Positions 58,243 to 64,000 of a stretch of DNA of 64,000 nucleotides are shown here, piece by piece (position 1 is the stretch's first letter; each line of letters starts with the position of its first letter). The DNA lies in assembly GCA_002715505.1 (NCBI GenBank), contig PAZF01000017.1, forward strand, positions 81,630-145,629, read 5' to 3'. The translations under genes and the position numbers were made by a program. The stretch is from Candidatus Pelagibacterales bacterium (lineage in GTDB: Bacteria; Pseudomonadota; Alphaproteobacteria; TMED109). The notes beneath the pieces were generated by a model. That model searched no databases, was not told where the DNA came from, and was given only the letters and a program-made list of their open reading frames with translations.

Positions 58243-60960
58243 TCAATTATTATTTTTTTTAAGTCTTTCTAAAATTGATTTGTTATGAACCTGGTCAGAC
58301 TTATAGTTGCCAGTTAATGCATACATCATCAGATTGATGCCAAAACGAAATGATATTTCTCTTTGCCTATCTCCTCCAGGAACAACTTGATATAGAGGAT
58401 AATTATTATTGTCTACTGCCCATGCGCCTGTCCAATCATTGGAGCCCACGATTACTGAACTTACTCCATCCTTAGAGTCTAAATTATCTGTATCTATAAG
58501 GAGATTTCTGTTATCAAAGCGACCAGGAAAATTTTTTAAAAGATAATAGCTTCTTGCGATAGTGTGATCTTTTGAAATTTGTTCAAGTTTTTCAATTCCT
58601 AAATCAGAAAATAAAGCTTTTATTTTTTCTAAAGCATATTCATTAGTACGGCTTCCAGATCTAGAGCTTTCTATTATATCAAAAAGTATTATTCCACCTG
58701 TATTCAAATAATTTCTAATTTTTTTTACTGTTTTCTCTTCTAAATTATTTATATTATCAGCAACTTTCCAATAAATTAATGGAAAATATAGAATTTTGTC
58801 GTTAATAATATCTATTTCTTTTACACCTTTTGGACTAATGGATGTTCTTTTGATGAGGTAAGATTTAAGATTATTTAATCCACTGAATGCAATTTGATTA
58901 AATAACTTATTATCTGTTTTAACATAAGCGAGAAATAAATTATTATAATTTTCACTAGCATCTATTTTCCTGTGAATTGGTAAAATTATCAAAAAAACTA
59001 ATAAAAAAGTTGATATTCTAATATTTTTAAAAAACTTAATAAGTAATACATTATTTTTTAAAAGTATATTAATTAGCATATCTAAAAAAAATGTAATAAA
59101 TATTAAAACTAAAATATAGTTTTTTAATTGAAATACAGATTTTTCGTAATTACTTTTAATTAAAAATTTTTCATCTATATTTGAAAAAAAACTCTCAGTA
59201 TTAAAATTTCCTGACAAATTTAAAGCAATTGAAAGATTTTCATTTTCATAAATTCCTGCAGGATTTCTAAAAGAAGGATAATTTTCCTTTAGAAAGTCAC
59301 TATTTTTATAATAATAAGTTTTTATTGGACTTGCTAGTTCTCCGTAGGAATTAATTCTAAACTTCATACTCATTTCTTCGCTATATTCAATTTTTTGTTC
59401 TAGAGGAACTAACAATAATTTAGAGATTATATCTTTAAATAAACTAGATAAAGGTAAATTAGACCATTCGTTGTTAGAGGTAACATGAAATAGAATAACT
59501 TTTCCACTTCCTACATACTTCATGGTTATTAGCGGACTTTGATCTTCTAAAGATGCTAGTACAACAATATCAGATTTATGATTGTCAATTATTAATTGTT
59601 TCTCAAAAACTAAGTCATTCGGTATTTCTAAACTGCTCAAAAGTTTATTTTTTTTAAAGGGAGTTATTGATAGTTTTTCTTGAATAGAGAAGTCTTTTGC
59701 AATTCTTCTCAAAGATGGAAAATAATTTTTTTCATCCAAGTATAAATTTTTTTGATTTATAATATTTTTATCAGAAAACCTTACTAAAACTCCACCTTTA
59801 TTAACCCAATTTTTAAGTCTCTTTTTATCTGTTTTTGAAACTTTATTATTAGACGGTAAAAAAATAATTGATTTTTTCTCTTCTAATATTTTTTTAATTG
59901 ATGCAATATGAATAGAATGATTTTGATCCAAGGATTTTTTAATATAATAAATTGGAGATAAAAGTGGCTTTTCAGACGATATCTCATCCTCCGCTACCAA
60001 ACCTATAGCAACTCTTTTTCCATAATCATCTAAATAAAATGTAGCTCCTGCATGACTCTCGTTTAAAATTTTAATTTTAAAAAATTGATTTATAACTTCT
60101 AAGGGAAAGGTTTCTAATAATTTATATTCATTTAAATTAGATTTAAAAGTATATTTTTTTTCAAATAATACATCACTATTATCTCCAAAAATTTTCAGTG
60201 TGAAATCATTATTAGCATAATATCCTTTTCTTTGAATTTTTAATTCTAATGTTTCTTTTTTAATATTTACTTCTTTTATAAAAGTTATTTTCTTTATAGG
60301 GTTAATAATTTCAATTAAAGAATTATTTTCTTTAATTAAGCTTAAAGTTTTGTTTTGCGCTAATAAGGACCCTGAGTCAAAATTGGAAAATATATAAAAC
60401 ACTTTAGAGGATTTAAAATAATTATTTTGTTCTAGAATTTTATTTAAATTTTTTCTAAAAGTTTGCTGTGCTAAAGGAGCGTTTCTTGATATAAATTCCA
60501 TAACTTCATTATGGTGCTTAAAAATATTTGGTTTTGTAATTTTTTCTAATGATGAAAAGTAAATATGAAGCTCTTTGTTATGGTTCTCGGCTTCAATGCT
60601 AATATCTTTAATTATATTTTTATAATTTTGGTAATTGCTGGTTATTGACCAACCATTATCAGCAATAATTACATAATTTTTATAATTTTCAGTTGTGCTG
60701 GTTTTTTTAAGATATGGATCACTAAAAAAAATAATAATTAATAAGCATAACAAAAGTCTTAAAATTAAAAGCCATAGAGGAAATTTAGATTTTGTATTAT
60801 TGGTTTTTAATATATCTTTTAATAAAAAAAAACTGGAATACTTTTTTTCCCTTGGTGTAGGAGGATATAACTTTACAATAAAAAATATTATGGGCAATGA
60901 AAGTAAGCCAATTAATGCAAAAGTATTTCCAAAATTTATTGTATTTATAATGTTAAGCAA
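58243..60960 (-). CDS. BatA-like N-terminal and DUF4159 domain membrane protein
   Basis: A 905-residue protein. The N-terminus (FALIGLLSLPIIFFIVKLYP, then YSSFFLLKDIL) matches the BatA/aerotolerance N-terminal membrane domain; a vWA-like region follows (YVIIADNGWSITSN), then amidotransferase-like segments, two helices at about 635-700, and a C-terminal DUF4159 domain (AYVKTDNKLFNQIAFSGLNN, YFPLIYWKVADN, YLNTGGIILFDIIES). The role is unknown; presumably it works with the MoxR ATPase. The start is TTG 60960, the only standard start after an in-frame stop. It overlaps the DUF58 gene by 8 nt. Confidence 0.88.
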   Translation of the reverse strand: MLNIINTINFGNTFALIGLLSLPIIFFIVKLYPPTPREKKYSSFFLLKDILKTNNTKSKFPLWLLILRLLLCLLIIIFFSDPYLKKTSTTENYKNYVIIADNGWSITSNYQNYKNIIKDISIEAENHNKELHIYFSSLEKITKPNIFKHHNEVMEFISRNAPLAQQTFRKNLNKILEQNNYFKSSKVFYIFSNFDSGSLLAQNKTLSLIKENNSLIEIINPIKKITFIKEVNIKKETLELKIQRKGYYANNDFTLKIFGDNSDVLFEKKYTFKSNLNEYKLLETFPLEVINQFFKIKILNESHAGATFYLDDYGKRVAIGLVAEDEISSEKPLLSPIYYIKKSLDQNHSIHIASIKKILEEKKSIIFLPSNNKVSKTDKKRLKNWVNKGGVLVRFSDKNIINQKNLYLDEKNYFPSLRRIAKDFSIQEKLSITPFKKNKLLSSLEIPNDLVFEKQLIIDNHKSDIVVLASLEDQSPLITMKYVGSGKVILFHVTSNNEWSNLPLSSLFKDIISKLLLVPLEQKIEYSEEMSMKFRINSYGELASPIKTYYYKNSDFLKENYPSFRNPAGIYENENLSIALNLSGNFNTESFFSNIDEKFLIKSNYEKSVFQLKNYILVLIFITFFLDMLINILLKNNVLLIKFFKNIRISTFLLVFLIILPIHRKIDASENYNNLFLAYVKTDNKLFNQIAFSGLNNLKSYLIKRTSISPKGVKEIDIINDKILYFPLIYWKVADNINNLEEKTVKKIRNYLNTGGIILFDIIESSRSGSRTNEYALEKIKALFSDLGIEKLEQISKDHTIARSYYLLKNFPGRFDNRNLLIDTDNLDSKDGVSSVIVGSNDWTGAWAVDNNNYPLYQVVPGGDRQREISFRFGINLMMYALTGNYKSDQVHNKSILERLKKNNN

Positions 60961-61834
60961 GTTCTTGATTATTTAAAATAATAGTTTTAGATAAATTTAT
61001 AAGAAAAGCACTAATATCTTGATCAGTACAAAATCTATAATATTTCCAACCAGACATGGAGCATATTTTTTTTAGGTTATTTTCTAAATTTTTTAGTTTT
61101 TTATTATATTTATTAGAAAAATCTTCATCACTATCCAACATCATTATCTCATTTGTCTCTAAATCTCTTAACAAAGTATTAGAGCTTAATTTAAAATTAA
61201 CTTCCATAGGATCTAAAATTTGTATTAGATATCCTAGAATACCTCTATTTTTAAATTTAATAATAAGATTATTGAGCTCATTACTTTCGTACAAGAAGTC
61301 GCTAAAAAAAAAACATAAAGATTTATCTTTGAATAAATTTAGATCAGGCAATGAGTGATTTTTTTTATTTAACAAAAAATATTTATTAAAATTACTTATA
61401 TTAGTTGAGCAATTAATAGGTTTATTTTCACTATTAAATACAAATACTTCTTCTTTACTGTTGCTAAAAAGTTTACACAAGGTCAATGTTAATAAAGCAG
61501 AAATAAAATATTTATTATGCTTTGCTAAATTACTTTTGTAGTTCATAGAAAAGCTCTTATCAAAAAATAAATAAATTGTTTTTGATAGTTCTTTTTCATT
61601 TTGTTTTAATAAAATTTTTTTAGAGGATGCAGATTTACGCCAATCTATTTGGGATATACTATCTCCCTGAGAGTATTCCTTAAATTGCCAAAAGTTTTCA
61701 CCTTTACCGGCAAATCTAGTTGAATGTAATCCTACTAAAATATTTTTTAATAGCAGTGATGAATCAGATAATAAAGATGGAAGTAAATCCGCTGTTTCTT
61801 CAGAAGACTTAATCAAACCTTGCAATGAAATCAT
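60953..61834 (-). CDS. DUF58 domain-containing protein
   Basis: A 293-residue cytoplasmic protein. VGLHSTRFAGKGENFWQFKE and GDSISQIDWRKSASSKKILL are the DUF58 hallmark (R.Y..GD....IDW), followed by a vWA-like half with YLFFDKSFSMNYKS, an incomplete DxSxS metal site. DUF58 proteins are nearly always encoded next to MoxR ATPases and are thought to be their partners. It overlaps the moxR stop by one base. Confidence 0.94.
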   Translation of the reverse strand: MISLQGLIKSSEETADLLPSLLSDSSLLLKNILVGLHSTRFAGKGENFWQFKEYSQGDSISQIDWRKSASSKKILLKQNEKELSKTIYLFFDKSFSMNYKSNLAKHNKYFISALLTLTLCKLFSNSKEEVFVFNSENKPINCSTNISNFNKYFLLNKKNHSLPDLNLFKDKSLCFFFSDFLYESNELNNLIIKFKNRGILGYLIQILDPMEVNFKLSSNTLLRDLETNEIMMLDSDEDFSNKYNKKLKNLENNLKKICSMSGWKYYRFCTDQDISAFLINLSKTIILNNQELA

Positions 61835-62841
61835 TATTCTTCAATACTTTCGGCAACATCATCTAGTATATCATCTAGTTTTATATTTTCAGCCTTTGCA
61901 GATATATTTAAATTTATCCTGTGTGACAAGATAGGTTTAATTAAGTTTTTTACATCAAATTTGGAAGGCGAGTATCTTTTTTCTATAAAGGCTTTAGCTT
62001 TACATGCAGCTAATAGAGATAAGCTTGCCCTAGGGCTGGGACCCCAAATTATATTTTCTTTTACTGATTTTATTTTAGAGGTTTCAGGTCTTGTTGCAGA
62101 AACAAAGCTAAGAATATATTCCATGACACTTTTTCCCACAGGTATCTCCTTGATTAGTTTTTGAAAAGCTAAAATATCATTGAAATCTAATATATTTTTA
62201 GGACCAATTGAGTCATCAGTGGAGGATAGTAGTAATATTTTTTCCTCTGATTTTTGGTCAGGATAGCTAATTTTAATATTCATTAGGAATCTATCTAATT
62301 GTGCTTCAGGAAGCGGATAAGTTCCTTCTTGGTCTATCGGATTTTGAGTAGCTAATACATGAAAAGGTTTAGGTAAAAAGTAATCTTTTCCTGCAATGGT
62401 AACTTTTTTTTCTTGCATTGCTTGTAGTAATGCAGATTGCGTTCTAGGACTAGCCCTATTAATTTCATCAGCTAGCAATAATTGCGTAAATACAGGGCCC
62501 TTTATGAATTTAAAATAGTCATCAGACTTTTTTATTTCATCGAGTATTTCTGTACCTAAAATATCTCCTGGCATCAAATCTGGAGTAAACTGTATTCTCT
62601 TTGTTTCAAGTCCAAGTATAATTCCCATTAAATTAACTATTCTAGTCTTTGCTAAACCAGGCAAGCCTATAATTAAAGCATGTCCTCCACAGAGCAAACT
62701 TATTAATATTTGTTCTATAACAGTTTCTTGACCAAAAACCAGCTTATTGATTTCATTATTTACATTAGCTATTTTTTTTTGGTAAATATCAAAATTTTTA
62801 TCAATACTTTCTATTTGTTTTTGATCAGATAAAGTGTTCAT
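61834..62841 (-). CDS. moxR: MoxR family AAA+ ATPase
   Basis: Chaperone-like ATPase; 335 residues. Walker A reads GLPGLAKTR (GLPGxAKT form of MoxR, about residues 58-66), with LLADEINRASPRTQSALLQA (Walker B and following), FHVLATQNPIDQEGTYPLPEAQLDRF (sensor 1 region) and WGPSPRASLSL (sensor 2). It heads a four-gene minus-strand operon with DUF58 and two large membrane proteins. MoxR proteins mature metal enzymes or envelope complexes; the client here is unknown. Confidence 0.95.
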   Translation of the reverse strand: MNTLSDQKQIESIDKNFDIYQKKIANVNNEINKLVFGQETVIEQILISLLCGGHALIIGLPGLAKTRIVNLMGIILGLETKRIQFTPDLMPGDILGTEILDEIKKSDDYFKFIKGPVFTQLLLADEINRASPRTQSALLQAMQEKKVTIAGKDYFLPKPFHVLATQNPIDQEGTYPLPEAQLDRFLMNIKISYPDQKSEEKILLLSSTDDSIGPKNILDFNDILAFQKLIKEIPVGKSVMEYILSFVSATRPETSKIKSVKENIIWGPSPRASLSLLAACKAKAFIEKRYSPSKFDVKNLIKPILSHRINLNISAKAENIKLDDILDDVAESIEE

Positions 62842-62938
62842 ATTTTTTCCTTAAGTGCTAATCTAAATATAGATAATATTTAAATAAGAGCTGATTATAA
62901 AATAATCAAACTTTTATGACAATTAATATATTTTGTAT

Positions 62939-63571
62939 ATGGCAAATTTTTTTTCAAAATTAAAAGTACGTTTATATCAAAACCTTAAGACTGATAAAGT
63001 TTTTTTTTCTAGTTTTGAGAAGAATTATGACTTAAATAGTTGTACTGTTCTCAATAAGCATACAAAAGCAGCTGTGCTTTGTTTATTAGAAGTTCATGAA
63101 AAAAACTTAAATATAATTCTAACTCTGAGATCTAGAAATTTAAAGGATCATCCCGGACAAATAAGTCTACCAGGAGGTAAAGTTAGTGATATGGAAAGTT
63201 TCTCTGAGTGTGCTTTGAGAGAAACATATGAAGAAATAGGATTAAAGAGTACTAATATAAGTATTTTAGGTGAATTAAATTACTATTTATCTGGGAGTAA
63301 TTTTTTAATAAAACCAATAGTAGGAATTATTAATGGAGCGTATAAAATATCATTAAATAAATATGAGGTAGAAAAAGTTATCTCTTTTCCAATTAAGTAT
63401 CTTTTTAATAAAAAAAATTTAACAAAAAGCTTTTACACTGATAAGAGGAACAATAAAAAAATGTATTATTATGATATAAATTGGAATGACGAGAGAATTT
63501 GGGGCACTACGGCAATAATTTTAGTGCATTTGAGCAAATTAATTAATAGTGGTACTTTTAAAAATGTTTAA
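62939..63571 (+). CDS. Nudix hydrolase, CoA pyrophosphatase type
   Basis: A 210-residue Nudix protein. LTLRSRNLKDHPGQISLPGG is the CoA pyrophosphatase (NudL/PCD1) signature, continuing into the Nudix box GGKVSDMESFSECALRETYE with the EEIGL end. The family hydrolyses CoA and derivatives. ATG 62939 is preferred over TTG 62933; neither has a Shine-Dalgarno. It lies 97 bp from the divergent moxR start. It begins a three-gene run with a DUF6111-like gene and cca. Confidence 0.92.
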   Translation: MANFFSKLKVRLYQNLKTDKVFFSSFEKNYDLNSCTVLNKHTKAAVLCLLEVHEKNLNIILTLRSRNLKDHPGQISLPGGKVSDMESFSECALRETYEEIGLKSTNISILGELNYYLSGSNFLIKPIVGIINGAYKISLNKYEVEKVISFPIKYLFNKKNLTKSFYTDKRNNKKMYYYDINWNDERIWGTTAIILVHLSKLINSGTFKNV

Positions 63572-63812
63572 ATTAGTAGTTTTTTTTTCCTTAGGAGTAT
63601 TAATTCTGATATTAATAAGAAAATTAATACTTATGCTTACTAATAATTTGATATATCAATATATTCTTTATTTTTTGACTGTAGTTTTTTTTATTTTTCT
63701 AATTTTTCTTTTTAGAGAAAGTAAATTACATAATAGCAAAGGGTTCTATTCACCTCCAAAATATGATGGAGAGAATATAACACCAGGAAAGGTTTTTAAT
63801 GAGAAAGACTAA
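63564..63812 (+). CDS. DUF6111-like small membrane protein
   Basis: An 82-residue protein with two hydrophobic helices (about 3-25 and 32-52) and a polar C-terminus, FYSPPKYDGENITPGKVF, resembling the YxPP..xxGxxxPG tail of the alphaproteobacterial DUF6111 family. In that group it sits between a CoA pyrophosphatase gene and cca, as here. Function unknown. ATG 63564 overlaps the Nudix gene by 8 nt; GTG 63549 is a less likely longer start. Confidence 0.72.
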   Translation: MFKLVVFFSLGVLILILIRKLILMLTNNLIYQYILYFLTVVFFIFLIFLFRESKLHNSKGFYSPPKYDGENITPGKVFNEKD

Positions 63813-64000
63813 TCCTTTAAAAAAAATATTTAAAGAAATTAAGCTTTTAAAAAAAATTTTCAATTCATTGGGAAATCAAAATATTTTTTTTGTAGGGGGA
63901 GTGGTAAGAAACTACATTCTAAATGAACCATTAGAAGATATAGACCTTGCAGTCAAATTAAATGTAAAGGTAGTTAAAAAAAAATTACTTAAAGAAAAAA
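63799..64000 (+). CDS. cca: CCA tRNA nucleotidyltransferase, N-terminal part (runs off the window)
   Basis: Sixty-seven codons from ATG 63799 to the window end. FFVGGVVRNYILNEPLEDID contains the GG-VR motif and the first metal-binding aspartates of the class II tRNA nucleotidyltransferase family, which adds or repairs the 3' CCA of tRNAs. The ATG has AGGAAAGG upstream and overlaps the DUF6111-like gene by 14 nt. A poly(A) polymerase of the same superfamily cannot be fully excluded from the fragment, but the neighbours favour cca. Confidence 0.88.
   Translation, partial: MRKTNPLKKIFKEIKLLKKIFNSLGNQNIFFVGGVVRNYILNEPLEDIDLAVKLNVKVVKKKLLKEK

Overview
The window is AT-rich chromosomal DNA from an alphaproteobacterium, most likely a free-living, streamlined, SAR11/HIMB59-like marine type. 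This rests on gene families and gene order (rnpB next to mraZ, a complete dcw cluster, a CcrM-type methyltransferase, an aa3 oxidase operon with CtaG/SURF1, split F0 genes with b and b' subunits, MutY-DciA-DsbA-Smc, MoxR-DUF58-DUF4159). The exact clade cannot be fixed by reading. Genes are packed tightly, with many 1-8 nt overlaps. No tRNA, 16S/23S/5S rRNA, insertion sequence, prophage or CRISPR array was seen. Once two small genes and one gene without a canonical start codon are added, no gene-free stretch exceeds 300 bases.

Layout. 1-397 (-): 5' end of a 5-oxoprolinase/hydantoinase gene. 465-2310 (+): DjlA-like co-chaperone, peptidoglycan amidase, RNase P RNA. 2428-21198 (+): mraZ-rsmH-ftsL-ftsI-murE-murF-mraY-murD-ftsW-murG-murC-murB-ddl-ftsQ-ftsA-ftsZ-lpxC, which make the peptidoglycan precursor (meso-DAP type by the MurE DNPR motif), the divisome and the first committed step of lipid A. 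21216-23647 (-): ETF-ubiquinone oxidoreductase and a HisN-type phosphatase. 23667-28159 (+): bamD, recN, ligA. 28156-32780 (-): FMN reductase, aminopeptidase P, UvrD/PcrA helicase and a 43-residue cytochrome oxidase subunit IV. 32981-41879 (+): coxB-coxA-ctaB-coxF-ctaG-coxC-DUF983-surf1-ctaA-thrC-rimJ, i.e. oxidase subunits with heme A and copper assembly factors. 41856-46617: algH, DsbD-like protein, rnhA, an unknown lipoprotein and dadA on alternating strands. 46614-53483 (-): dciA, DsbA-like protein, smc, then the F0 ATP synthase genes. 53493-56186: mutY (+), ccrM and rnhB (-). 56187-62841 (-): MoxR, DUF58, DUF4159 and a second large membrane protein. 62939-64000 (+): Nudix CoA pyrophosphatase, DUF6111-like protein and the start of the CCA-adding enzyme.

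Nearly everything is housekeeping. The points most worth checking are a DUF983 gene that seems to start at AUA, two tiny cox genes (43 and 29 codons), a palindrome over the cox promoter, a strand-specific terminator embedded in two overlapping convergent genes, very short divergent gene junctions that suggest leaderless mRNAs, a KTG-to-KTA change in FtsI, a cysteine-pair type heme A synthase, 10-11 bp poly-A tracts in ligA, mutY and rsmH, and the poorly characterised MoxR-DUF4159 membrane cluster. I did not find a convincing wholly new biological system.
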